From: Paraescarpia echinospica
Lineage: Eukaryota > Annelida > Polychaeta > Sabellida > Siboglinidae
Direction: 5' to 3'
DNA: 64,000 nucleotides
Assembly (NCBI GenBank): GCA_020002185.1
Contig: CM034534.1
Coordinates: forward strand, 63,489,239 to 63,553,238
Shown here piece after piece: positions 37,501 to 50,900 of the stretch. A model generated the notes under the pieces. That model ran no database searches and was not told where the DNA came from. It saw only the letters and a program-made list of their open reading frames with translations. Within the stretch, counting starts at the first letter, position 1; the number at the start of each line of letters is the position of its first letter. The position numbers and the translations under genes are program-made.

Positions 37501-40499
37501 ATTTTAACCACGTAAATAACCTACTAACATGATGCTATTTAGACAGGTGTAATACCTGACAGGTTCCTTAGTTAATATAAACACGCAGTTTAATGTGTAA
37601 AAATCAGCCTATCTGACTGATTTCTGAATGAAATCCCGAATGAAATAGTGTGCCTGATTGCCGCTCGGTAAAGTACTGTGACATTGTATGTGCCATAGCC
37701 CAAATCTGTCGCACCACTGGAAACATGGAAGACACAGCGTAAGATTCTTGTGATTTGGAGAGTTGTGTCGCAAATGTGAGGACTTGTAGGACTGTTGCCG
37801 CCTACAGCAATGAACCATTGGCAATAGACGTCACTCAGGAAAGTTTATGACATGTACGATGATGACGACGAGGTAAAAAGGAACATTTTGAGACTCGATG
37901 CATCGACGGTGACAAACGACAATTTCAGATTCACGGACCGAACATCAAGTTTTATTGGAAACGGACAATACATTCATGACATTATACAGAATCACACGGA
38001 TTATTTTCAATGTCAAATACAACGTCTATTCGTATAACTGTATCATGGTGTAATAGTATTAATATGATGCGCGCAACTGACAGAATTGTGCAAGCCAGCC
38101 ATTCAGTGATTTCACTGTCGCAGTCAATGTCATTGAGTGATTCAGAGATTTCAGTTACTTCCAACGACAAGGCGGCTCTATTTTTTAAAACACTAAATAA
38201 TTTGGTTGGGCTGCTGCGATGATGTCATCCAGAGATGATAAAGTGACCTCATGTTTGATAACAGGAACCTATATTCATCACAATAGCCGCAGTGCAACGT
38301 GTATTTTGACAAGCGGGACCGACGCGCTCTAATTGACATTTCACCACTGACAGCTTCGGGAGCAGGCATTGCTTTTGTCCGACTTTTATTTGTGTATGTT
38401 CATAAACCGTAATACACTTGTGAAATATCCAAGTGTAATTAGTCACACCAGTTTGTTCATCAATAGCTATATCTATCAAAACAGGTTCGTAAATGTGCTG
38501 GGTTGTTAACTTGTTTACAAGTCACATTTTAATTTGATGGTTTACGTAAAAAATCCAAAATATACATGATGTTAGTGCAGTTACAATTGTTCAAGAACAG
38601 TTCTCAAAAGACCCACACCACGATTTTGCATACCAGTATATACATCATGTAATGAATAATGTATGATTGAACAGAATTAGAGGTAATTTTAAATGCTTGT
38701 TGACTTACTTTACTACAATATTATTCATAGAATTGTGTAAACACAACAACTTTTTTACAGTACAATATATACAAGGTATTTTGCAATATTGCAGTCCAAT
38801 GAAGCATGCAATATTATTAGGCATGTTGTCATTTTCCAATTCATTTTCTTGTTGATACATAATCATGCATGCTTGACTGCTCTCTCACAGCAAGGTGTCC
38901 TAATTCCTATTCAGCACTATCTGATGCACAGTGTTCTGTGCACAATGGGGAATGTGAAAGGGTTGACATGTTAGAGTTGAAGATGAAGATTTCCTCATCC
39001 CTTGATTGGTCAGCAATAGCAATACTGAAATACAAACCATCTATACATCAGTATAATAAAAACAGATAACCTTATCTATTTGTTGGTATTAGTAACATCT
39101 GAGCACACAGAGGTATACTACATAATAATCATTGTTGGACTGAAATAAGTATCCCCTTACCATACTATGTTGCAGTTAAGAATACATAATTAAAATAAAT
39201 TTAACTTAATATTATTTGATTGTTTAATTGCAGCGCAGAAAATAACTATTCAGTGTACAGTTCACTTGCACCTTGTTATTTATGTAATTACGAAGATGTA
39301 GTGAATATAGTCAAAATACATATTCCCATAACACTTTTACACTGAATGATGACATGCCAACCAGGTTTATTAAGAATGGTAGCTGCCAGTTCAACATAGA
39401 CATTTACCGAAGGAGTCAGACGGAAGAAAAAATGACACAATACAAAGGTACCACGGAATTAAGCATTGGCATTGGATGCAATGTTATGACACTCAAAGTT
39501 CTATTTATAATATACCCACACTCCAAATATCAAACAAACAAGAAGTAACAGCCCAGGTTATAGAAAATTTTAATATCCAACAACATATTTGTTATATTGT
39601 ATACACACTAGAAAAAAATGTTCGCGAACTGCCAAGCCAGTAATTAACAACAGTCGAGCCGAGGAATTGAACATACATTCTTTGAAGCGAAGTGCTCAGC
39701 TTCAGTTAACGAACGGTCCCTTTCCATTCGCAGATGTGCGCTCCAAAAACTGAGAGTTCATTCCTGGTATTGAAATATTCAGTAATTTTGTACACGGTTA
39801 ACAATGCAGAACATATCTATATGAAGTAAAACTGATAAATACAAATGAGGTGTAGCAAATAAATCGCAGCCATGCCTACGTTTTGTCACTCTTCTTGGAT
39901 TTCTCAAAACCAAGACCAAGTAAGTTGCTTCGGCTTCGCAGCTCGCTTCGTTGTTTTGGGGACGTCCAACTTTGTCTCTTTTTGGTGGTTCTCTTGACAA
40001 TAGTCAGGATGATGGGTAATGTCACTGGTACTTGTATTATTCGAATTCACAAACCGCTGTATCCTTCACGAAGCAACTATTGTCAACATGATCACACTGA
40101 CAAAAGCGTACCAGATGCGAGTCCAACTTTCAAGTTGCGATGGCGATGAGATGGTTATCAAATTCAGTCGATTTATCTGTTTATAATCCACTAATTTCTT
40201 GTCAGTTTCTTGTCATTGGCATTCGATCAAAAACAAACAACTCTTCGCCGAAGCATTTCCATAGCTATCATCCAATATACAATGACTGGTTGTCATTAAT
40301 CGAAGGCAACAGTGTGGCAACCGCTGAATAACATGGCCAACTTCGATCAGTCGCCAGCTTCTATGACACATGACGTCACACTCACGGAAACTCCCAAAGG
40401 CAAAATTTCAGAGACGGTGTGTGAGGAAGCATTCTTATTTGCGTGATTTTATGAAAACTAAATTATATATATTTTTTTGACTACATGATTATCTTATTT
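37501..40499. other. No gene recognised
   Basis: About 3 kb of AT-rich unique sequence. Short frames at 38010-38222, 38869-39069 and 39883-40149 were examined; none matches a known protein or has consistent splice borders. Parts could be the 5' UTR intron of OAT. Confidence 0.4.
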
Positions 40500-40865
40500 T
40501 ATATATATTCTATTTACTGCAGCATTTATCTCAACCTGTTCATGTCACCCTTAACAGTTGTAGTACTGTCGAATGACCTTTAATAAAACTGTATTGTTGT
40601 TTACTGAAAATGTCATATGATTAACAGTGTGGTCTTTAATGCTTTGTTCCATGCATTTGCATGTAATTTCCTGCCTTTTTATGGCTTCCTTTTTGATATA
40701 TTGCTGAGATCCTTCCCTGTTTCCATTCCTTTGGTAGCTCACCCATAGCTGGAGAATTATTAAAAAGCCTAGCTAATGGTATACATAATTGGGTTAATAA
40801 TTCTTTTAGGAATCTGTACACTCCAGTTTTTCCCCTGGTATATGACAAGTGAGGCGGGCTGCCTC
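40500..40865 (-). mobile_element. CR1-like LINE fragment (start of RT domain)
   Basis: The minus strand reads LKELLTQLCIPLARLFNN, ELPKEWKQGRISAIYQKG and KKAGNY, the N-terminal fingers block of CR1 reverse transcriptases. A damaged CMEQSIKDH..NHM segment in another frame follows. Frameshifted and truncated on both sides. Confidence 0.7.
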
Positions 40866-41216
40866 GCCGATTTTTTATGCCGCCTCGCCCAAAATATGCC
40901 GAAATTGCCGTTTCGTAGCTATGTGATTCGTAAGATATCTTTGTGCTAAATATATAATACATATTCCGACGAAGTTGTGTAAACAAACTTTTGGGAAAGT
41001 TAATTTGAGTGAAGTACTTACGAATATAAACCACCTAATGCCCAAAACCGTGTATACTAACGGGTTATCAATAACTTTGGCATGACAATTATATGTTTGC
41101 ACAGAAATTAGATATATTAAAGAACTGATACTGTTTTATAAAAAAAAAGACACTAGATTAAATTTCATTTAAAGGTGATGAAAGAGTCTTCAGATGATGC
41201 CACTGGATGCTTCCCA

Positions 41217-41325
41217 GAGAAGTCGAGATGGTGTTCGACTGAACAGGTCGGCCAGGGAGTAAAGTGTAAAGTGCTTTGAGCAGTCCTGAGGACTGGATAC
41301 TGTGCTACATAAGAACTTACCTTTT
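41217..41325 (+). repeat. SINE-like interspersed repeat family B, copy 2
   Basis: Second copy of the repeat at 27397-27510, same orientation, about 500 bp upstream of the first OAT coding exon. Confidence 0.7.
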
Positions 41326-41815
41326 ACTTTTTTTACTGAATATATCAGCGTGGTAACAAGGCCTAGGGTTAGGGCAAGAAAAACATCACCACAACCAAGA
41401 ACCAGTGGTCAAGTGGAAACGACACCTGAACTGAGTACGAGTGGTAAAGTGGAAACCACACCTCAACACGATGAAACAATCATGATTACTGACTTTTATT
41501 AATCATGATTACTACATTTATAAGTAGTGTCTTGTTGTTTAATATATTCCCTCTATATTTAAGAGTAAAAGGTTAAAACAGAATGCACCATTTTTATGCT
41601 AGTTTTAAAAAAATCTCCGGAGGAGCATGCCCCCTTAGCAGCGCATCGCGGTTGTGGCGCTCGCGTAGCCCACCCATGCCACCTAGCCCATCATTTTACC
41701 CAGGGGAAACACTGCACGCCATTGGAGAACTTGATGTCTTATCTAATATCTACACACCTTTGTAGAAGTGAGAACAAGATGTCTTATCTACTGTTTGTCT
41801 GTGTTGCCAGCAGAG

Positions 41816-41981
41816 ATGTTGTCACGACACTCTATTCACCAATTGCGTCAAGTGACGCGTCGTGTGACACATGTCTTCTTGCGTCAGAACAGCTCTGCAT
41901 CACAGAAAGTATTCAACCGAGAAGACAAATTTGGGGCGCATAACTACGCCCCAGTCCCAGTAGCTCTTACTAGGGCAGAGG
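41816..41981 (+). CDS. OAT: OAT coding exon 1 (residues 1-55, presequence)
   Basis: ATG at 41816 lies 3-6 nt after TTGCCAGCAG, a plausible acceptor, so the exon probably carries only a few 5' UTR bases. It encodes a basic, Ser/Thr-rich mitochondrial presequence followed by [19 protein letters not shown]. The donor is GAGG|GTAAGT, phase 1. A GTG-initiated upstream extension is open but unlikely. Confidence 0.88.
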
Positions 41982-44900
41982 GTAAGTGAAGTGTTGTCGT
42001 GTAACAGGCATAAGCATGCCCCAGTGGTTCTCACTTTCAGGTGAGTTTCCTGTGTTTCAGGCATGTAAGTGTTAAAGTTGCCTGTGTTTCAGGCATGTAA
42101 GTGTTAAAGTTGCCTGTGTTTCAGGCATGTAAGTGCTGGAGTGTTGTGTGTTTCAGGCATGTACCGTACATTTCCGTGTATAATACGCCCCCATGTATAA
42201 AACGCGACATGACTTGCTAAATTTTGATAGAATTTCTATACCACCATGTATAATACGCACCCCGACTTTTGACATCAATCCCCGATTTCTCCGCTTCTAA
42301 CATTTTGTTTGAACCCATGAATCCATCTCAGAATCATAAACATGTCACCTACGCAAGTTACGGCATTGCTGCGGGCTTGTCACTCGCTACGTAACTTGTG
42401 TTGTAGAATGACAATTGCGCAACTGATTAAATCAGTGCTTGCTAGAACTTACATTGTGTCGTTCTGATTTCACTTTTAAGTTAACACCAAGTTCTATTCT
42501 GAAATGCAACATGCAAACCTGGTACTTTCAATTGCGAAGCATACATGCTCTACATTCGTTTTTATTTACATTTACAACACTTGCATTCACAACTTTAAAC
42601 ATGGAGTCACACTTGTTGACACTCGACCCGTGACGCGGGCATCATTCACGTGATTCAGGAACACCAATCATAATGCCTTGGCGCTCAGGGAGCAACACGT
42701 GTTTCCAGGGCTGTGCTTCCCAATCTCGTATGCTTCCCGCTCATTGGTGTTATCCGTGATGTCAGACATGCGGACTCTCGTCTTTGTCATTTCTCGCTGC
42801 TAGTTCAGGGCTAGAGAGGCGGTTACGGGAGTGCAATTCTTGCCTTTCGTTTGCGTTGCTGCGGTGGTTTACGTGATTGTGACATCACGCCAACTTTGAT
42901 AATATTACTAGTTTCCAGCAGCGTTATCCTGGTCTGCAAACATTAATAAATTGTCAGAGAAATTTTGTTTTGCCTTAGCACCATTTATAATATGCACCCC
43001 GACTTTTGAGTAAAAAATGAAGGAAAAAATTTGTATTATACACAAAAATTTACGGTAAGTGGACAGTTTCCTATATATATCACGTGGTCTGTTTACATTG
43101 TGGTTTGTCTACACCTGACTCTCGATATTAACCTGCGGGAAAGAGTAAATGCTGTGATTAGACTGACAGAACTAAGCCAATTGGAAGAAATCTGTACTCG
43201 GAGTGGGACTGTACTTTTAAAATCGAATCTTAACGTGAGTTTATGGGACATTTTATATGATTGTGGTCACACCACATTTTATCGCCCAGTATTGACCGGG
43301 TTCTACCTGTAATATTGCATAACACAGCCATGCCATGGCTTTGTTCTTCTGACTGTGAACGCACTGGTCACGCTCAAGCGCCTGTCAGCATGACAACCAT
43401 TATGACTGGCGGCGCTGCCCCTTCGAACAATGCAAGCGATCACACTGCAAACTGCAGATCCCCCGTCCATGGTCAGTGTGCTGCCGAAGTTCAGACAGAT
43501 GGCCAAACTCACATCGTATGCAGTGGTATACTTTGCTATCTCTTCAACAAGATGGACATCATGGTGCATGATACGCTGGTAAAGTTGTGTGTAGACCACT
43601 TCACTTCCAGCGAGATTGAAGCAGCTAAACAGACCCTATACGAATGCGAAGTCGTCAAGAATCTTGCTTTGCGTCAGGGCCGGCGCCGACAAGGGCATCA
43701 TAAAGAGAAAAACAACATTGAAGATATACTAATGGCGCTGCACAAGTCGCCTAGGGGACTGCCAGTGTTTGCGGTTACAGATTTGTCCACCCTGCCACCA
43801 CTCGACGTCAACAACATGGACTTCGGTCACATTATTTCCGAGTTTCATGCGATGTGGGCAGAAATGGCGGATCTGCGGCGTGACATGACAGCCGTCAAAT
43901 CGAGGGAACCTGATCCGGTGATATGGCCTCAGCGTAAGCCTGAGCTCACGACAGATGATCGACAGACGCTTCGGATGAATCTGCTGCCGATCAGCGCAGT
44001 CACCACAGCCGAACCGAGCCACACGTCGGCAGACGTAACCGTGAGTAACATTCGAGCTACGTCAACTTGTCAGCGTAGCCCTGCGATGGTTAACATAACA
44101 CCTCTACCAACTGCGAACGTTATCGGGAGCCGTGTGCCGGGTGTCACGAAACAACCAAGGAAGACTATCGTTGATGATGACTTTAAGCTGGTGTCTGGCA
44201 AGAAAAGGCACAGTAACGGTTCGAAGGCGGTAACCAGCTCAAAGTAAAGGATGGACGATTCCTAACAGCCTTTATCTCATGACTAGATCCTACGGTCACT
44301 GTCGATGACATGTCTTTGTATGTGAAGTCTGTGCATAAGCTCGAGGCCAAATGTGTGAAACTAAAAACTAAGCATGAGAGTTATGCCTCATTCAAGGTTG
44401 ATGTTATATGCAATGACGCATTTAAGTTTTATGACCCGGACAACTGGCCATCTGGTGTATACTTGAGGAAATTCTTTAACACCAAGAACTAAGTTATGGA
44501 AATTAACATCACATGTTTTAATTGTAATGGATTTAAAGGTTTTATGCCCATCTTAAATGATGTGTTAATGGAATGTGATATACTGTGCCTACAAGAGCTT
44601 ATGCTCACTAAACAAGATTGCCATATACTAAACACCTGTCACGAAGGTTATGTGGGTTATGGTGTTTCTCCTGTAGATGCATCTTGTGGTATTTTAACTG
44701 GTAGGCCGTATGGTGGTGTAGGTTTTTTATGGAAACATTCCCTTGATCAATACATCACCATTCTTGACCAGTGCTATGATTGGCTATGGGGTCATTCCGT
44801 GTCAAAGCAATCATTTTTAGGCCATTTTTGTACGACCTGACTCCATTTTTATTAAAATTTAGCACAGTTGTTGGCTCACATAAGAACATAAAAACCACAG

Positions 44901-47900
44901 ATTATAAAAAAATCTAGGTCAAGTATTACTGAAGATATAGGTCACTGAACTTTGACCCGATTCACATACTATCCCTTACATTAACGTCCATAACTCTGCT
45001 TCTAATAAAGGTAGAAAATAAAGTAAGATATCATTGGAAAGCCATTAAATAGGTGCACATCTACATTGCAAAATTATACTTTTCACAAAAATAAAAAAGT
45101 ATAATTAATCATAATATGACCTTTGAACTCCAATACCCCAAAAATGTGTCCTCCGATTTTTTAAATTTTAATTCTACAGCATACTAACATATTAGGATGG
45201 GCAAATAATAATGTTCAGAGATACAGTAAATTTAGTACAGCCGGGTGACCTATTTTTGGTCTGCAGATCAGTCGATACCACACTGAATGTCAGCGTAACC
45301 TTTTCAGATTGCATAACAAACATACTGTAATGTCTCATTTAACATGTTCAAATTTTTTACAAGGCCTCTCTTCTGTTTTCTCTTTATCCTGTAGGTGTGA
45401 TCAGTGTCAGTCGTTGGGTCAACATTGGTAAGGAGATCACTAAGTCAAAGAGTGTCACTTTGTTACGGGTAAAACTATGAGGTTTGGGGTGAAGGAAGAT
45501 TAGTTGGAATAATATTTGTTACATACGCAAGCCTCCAGTATATCATAGATGGCTTTCAGATATCCTTTGGCGTCTGCCAGAATGAGGCCAACACACTGTG
45601 CTGTGACAAGTTCACAACTTCTTCTCTTCATTGAAGAAATAGAATATGGTGCTACTTCCAAGTGATTCAATGATTATGCCTTAAAGAATAGGACCTTCTG
45701 TGTTCTTGCTATTACTTTAGCTGTTTACAAACAGCTTGCAAGAAGAGTTGCTGATTCATAACTCTTCTGTGGTTGAAAATACCTTCCAAAGTGCAGAATT
45801 TGATAGCAGGAATAAATAGACTGACGTGAACTGACAGGACTACATTGGTGTGGTGGTGTAATGTTCATATAATTATGGTCTTTGTAGACTGGCTTTTGCA
45901 TCAAGTTTGTTGACCATTCCACTCCACCCACATCATCACATGCGCCCTTCCCGTGTGATGTTGACCATTCCATTCCACCCACATCATCACATATGCCCTT
46001 CCTGTGTTATGTTGCATAAAAGTACCACTTTGCATATTTCCTAAAATCCTGCTAGTGGCGGTAGAGGTTCAGAAAGTGTTCGCAGTCCGTATGCTAACTA
46101 GCACAACCATCAGGAAAGTTTATGTTTCTTTGCCCAGCTGTACATTTTGCAGTGTTAGATGCAATGATCCCAATTGTCATAACTGTAATCATCATGATGA
46201 TCTCGATGACTTTTACAATTCTATCGTAATTACATTGAAGAGGTGTGGTTACACACTTCGGTCAAATCGCAAAGGTGCTTATAAGTATAATGTTGTACCA
46301 GGTTGGAACGAGCGAGTGGAATAGCTTCATTGTGCAGCCCGTGATGCTTACTGTATATGGAAAGAGACTGGTAAACCTAGACAAGGTGAAATTTTTACTG
46401 TTATGAAATTAACCAGAATGAAATTCAAGCAGGCGATCAGAAAATGTAAAAGGGAGAAAGAAACTATCATTGCTGATAACATTGCAGAACAGTTGTGTCA
46501 AAAAGACCACCGTAAATTCTGGAAAGAAATTAAGCACTGTACGAACAGTAAAGTAAAACTTCCGACAAACATTGATAATATACTGCACGGTGACGTAAAC
46601 ATCGGGTCAATGTGGAAGCATCATTATGAACATTTATTTAATGATGTGGAGGATAGTCGATGTGATAAAGTTTGTTATGATTGTTCCACTGGCAATAAAG
46701 GAATGACTGTTGGTGCAGTTGAACTGATGGATATTATTAATGGACTCTCAAAAAATAAGTCTGGACGGTATCAATGCAGAACATATTAAGTTCGCTGATT
46801 CTTAACTCGCTGTGTTTTTGTCTATCCTTGTGTCTTTGATTCTGGTGCATGGTTATTTACCAAAATAAATTTCACAGTCTGTTATTGTACCAATTATTAA
46901 AGACAAGAATAGACGAGTAAACGACAAAGGGAATTATAGGCCAATATGTCTATCGAATATATTTTCGAAGATAATAGACACTTCTTTTTAACAGAATGGA
47001 AATGTACTTGGAAATCACTCCTAATCAATTTGGCTTTAAGCCTAAACATGGAACGTAGTTATGCGTGTTTGCATTTAAGGAATTATTAAGGTTCTACACT
47101 GAACATGGTTCAGCTATGCACGTCGCGTTTTTAGATGCATCAAAGGCGTTTGATCGTGTCAACCGAAATAAACTTTTAACGAAACTAGAACAACAAAATG
47201 TACCAAACTATATCTTAAGAGTACTCGGCAATGAATTCAATAATCAATGTGTATGCATACGATGAGGAAATACCTACTTGGACTTCTCGGTAGGCAATGG
47301 TGTTAAGTAAGGTAGGAAGTTATCCCCTTTACTTTTTAACATTTATATGGATAATCTGAGTATAAAACTGCACAAAAAACAAATCGGTTGTAATCTTGGT
47401 AACATGGTTGTTAATCACCTTATATACGCCGATGATCTACTTCTGTTTGCACCTTCTGCTAAAGGCCTACAAACACTACCGGTACTAGACATGTGTTACT
47501 CATATGGATGTGAGCACGATGTGCAATACAATGCGAGTAAATCCCTGGTCACGTACTTTGAATCTAGAAAGTCTTTCTAAAGAAATGACATTAGGAGGAA
47601 AGAAGTTAAACTTTGCCACCTCTTGTAAATATCTTGGACATGTCATTTCTAATATCTTGTCTGATGAGTCTGACATGCAAGCCAAAGTGAGACTTTTGTA
47701 TGCCAAGAGTAACATGTTACGTCAAAAGTTTCACTTTTGTTCAACTGCTGTAAAAAAATAAGCTATTTACAGCGTATTTTGGTAATATCTATATGTGTGC
47801 GTTATGGGTGAACTTTAGAAAAGTTAATTTTCATCAATTCGTTGTTGCATATAACAACTCTTTCAGGATATTGAACAATTTGCCCATGAGATGTAGCACT

Positions 47901-50900
47901 AGCCACATGTTTGCTACAGCTAATGTCAGCTCGGGTAAATGTGTAATCAGAAAGGCTATTTTTAGCTTAATGAATAGGATTGACATGTCTTTGAATCCCA
48001 TTATTTATAGCATTAAAACTAGCGACATATATTGTACTTCAAAACTGCGGCACCGGTGGGTCTGGGATTTATATAATTTTTAAACATATTGTTCTTATCG
48101 ATGTATTTTTATATTTATTTACATACTTTTATTGATGTATTTGTATATATGGACATGATGATTGTCTGAAATAAATACATTATTATTATTATTATTATTT
48201 CAAATGTGTCAGTGCTAGAGTTGCCCGTTTGCCCGTGTTTTAAATGTGTAAGTGTTAGAGTTCCTATGTTTCAGGCGTGTTAGTGCTATAGTTGCCTGTG
48301 TTTCAGGCGTGTAAGTGTTAGAGTTCCTATGTTTCAGGCGTGTTAGTGCTATAGTTGCCTGTGTTTCAAGTGTGTAACTTATTGTAAATGTTAGAGTTGC
48401 GGGTGTTTCAGACATGTCTGTTATGTGCTACGGTTGGGTGTGTTTCAGGCGTGTATGTGTAAGTGCTAGAGTTGCCTGTGTTTCAGGTGTGTAAGTGCTA
48501 GAGTTGTGCATGTTTCAGGTGTATTTGTGTGGGACGTGGATGGAAAGCGCTACTTTGACTTCCTCAGTGCCTACAGTGCGGTCAACCAAGGCCACTGTCA
48601 CCCGCGTCTTGTGCGGGTCTTGCAGCAACAGGCCGAGAGATTGACCTTGACCTCACGCGCCTTCTACAGTGATGTCCTTGGCGAGTACGAAGAGTACATC
48701 ACCAAACTGTTTGGCTACGACAAAGTCCTGCCCATGAATACGGGTGAGTGGTGAATCAGTGACATAGTACTGCCCATGAATATGGGTGAGTTGGTGATAA
48801 AGTACTGCCCATGAATACTGGTGAGTCTGTGATAAAATCCTGCCCATGAATATGTGCGAGTGGTGAGTCAGTGACAATGTACTGCTCATAAATATGAGTA
48901 TGTGGTCATTCGATTGATGCTATTAAGCTTGCACTCTGTTACTGAAGATATATAGAGATAGACATTATTTTAAAAAGAAAATTAGTGTTTTTTTATGAAA
49001 ACAGTGATTTGAGGTGTTCTTAATTTGTTCACTGTAATACATTATAAAACAACTATTCCCATCTACCTTATGAAATATATATTTAATATCTATTATATAA
49101 AAATATGCATGTTTAATTGTCTGTTCTAACATCTTTGTTGGTTTCACATGTATGTAACTGAGGTTTTGATTGCTAGTTCATAGATGTTGAGTTTTTTATT
49201 TCACCCAGTTGACCCCAGTGGAATGGGGATCATAGGGGCTGACATTTCAAAAGGCTATACTGAAGTTGCAACCATGCAATTTGGGTTTATCTGTCATGAT
49301 AAAGGTATGGTCATAAGATTAGAGCTAAATATCAACTCAACCAGCCAAGCCCCACAAGCTTTGTTCTCATGTTCACTTGACATTTTTACCAGACATTCCA
49401 CAGTCATCTTCATGGACAAATCTAAAGTTTGGACACTATATTGCAAGTACTTTAGGAGTAATTGCCATTTTACTAAGCGTCTTGTATATAAATGACAGAA
49501 ATAAAGTAGTGAGCTGGGGCCAGATTCATAAAGAATTCTTAAAGTTATGCAATTACTTAGTATCACATGTTTGCTTAAACTCCTGCCTTTGCTTATCAAT
49601 CATTTTAGCGTTAAGAACGTTCTTAGCCGTTGCATGAAGCCAGCCCCTGAAATATAGCATGACAGTGATTTCTGCAAAATTCGACACCTACAAATTTCCA
49701 CGTGTATCATGTGACTAGTCATGTGACATGTCATCAGGTGTTGAGACTGGAGAGACATCCTTGAAGCTGGCTCGTAAGTGGGGGTACAAGGTAAAAGGCG
49801 TGCCCCAGGGTCAAGCAAAGCACGTCTTCTGTGAGAACAACTTCTGGGGGCGAACCATCGCGGCTGTGTCCGCCTCCACTGACCCCACCGCCTACAACGA
49901 CTATGCACCCTACGTCCCTGGCTACGTAATCATACCCTTCAATGACCTCGACGCCCTTGATGTAAGTCATCGTGCCCTTCAGTGACCTCTAGACCATTAA
50001 TGTATGTCACTATGCCCTTTGATGACCTTGTCGCCTTTGATGTAAGTCATAATACCCAACAATTACCTTGACGTAAGTCATCATACCCTTCAATGCCCTC
50101 GATGCTGTTGATGTAAGTCATACCGTCAATGACCTTGATGTGAGTCATACCCTTCAGTGACCTTGATGTAAGTCATACACTTCAGTGACCTTGATGTAAG
50201 TCATGTCCTTGAATGACCTTGATGTACAGTATGTCATCGTAACCTTTGATGACCTTGACACTCTTGATGTACATCATTGTACCCCTCAATGACTGACTTA
50301 AGTCATACCCTTCAGGATATGATGATTTAAATTAAATCGTATCCTTTAATGACCTCGATGCCCTTGATGTAAGTAATCATATACCCTTCGATAACCTGTA
50401 GACCCTTGATGTAAGCCATCATACCATTCGATGACCTTGATGTAAGTCAATGTACCTTTCAATGACCATAACGCTGCCTTCTTGGTTACTTGTTTACCAA
50501 TATGCCGTGTTACGTCTCACAGCAGATATTTTTAGTTTTCTTGCATTGAAACAACTTATTTCATACAAAATGCTTTTAGTCACAATTCTATTAGTCACAA
50601 TTTAATTTTTTCACTTATTACGTCCTGTCAGGGTTGAATATTTAGAGTGTTTTAGGTGTAAAATATATAAAAGCTAAAATATTTAGATATAATGTAAGTT
50701 AATGAATGTTTTGATTGAATAGATTCTAGTTGTATGTTGTGGTTGAATAGATTCTAGTTGTATGTTGTGGTTGAATAGATTCTAGTTGTATGTTGTGGTT
50801 GAATAGATTCTAGTTGTATGTTGTGGTTGAATAGATTCTAGTTGTATGTTGTGGTTGAATAGATTCTAGTTGTATGTTGTGGTTGAATAGATTCTAGCTG

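Larger units (their letters stand above)
43058..48200 (+). mobile_element. Near full-length two-ORF non-LTR retrotransposon (LINE) in OAT intron 1
   Basis: About 5.1 kb in OAT sense orientation: 5' UTR, ORF1 (43390-44492, broken), ORF2 (44496-48083, broken, interrupted by about 1.1 kb of foreign sequence) and a 3' UTR ending in TTA/ATT repeats at 48178-48200. It sits inside the splice-motif minisatellite, which flanks it on the right and, beyond the MITE, on the left. Clade assignment is tentative (CR1/Jockey-type group with APE endonuclease). Confidence 0.85.

Noticed and set aside
38869..39069. Cys-containing ORF considered as an EGF-like exon
   Set aside because: Cysteine spacing does not fit, and there are no splice sites in phase.
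43303..44022. Minus-strand frames of about 97 codons
   Set aside because: Antisense to LINE ORF1, which has recognisable conserved blocks.
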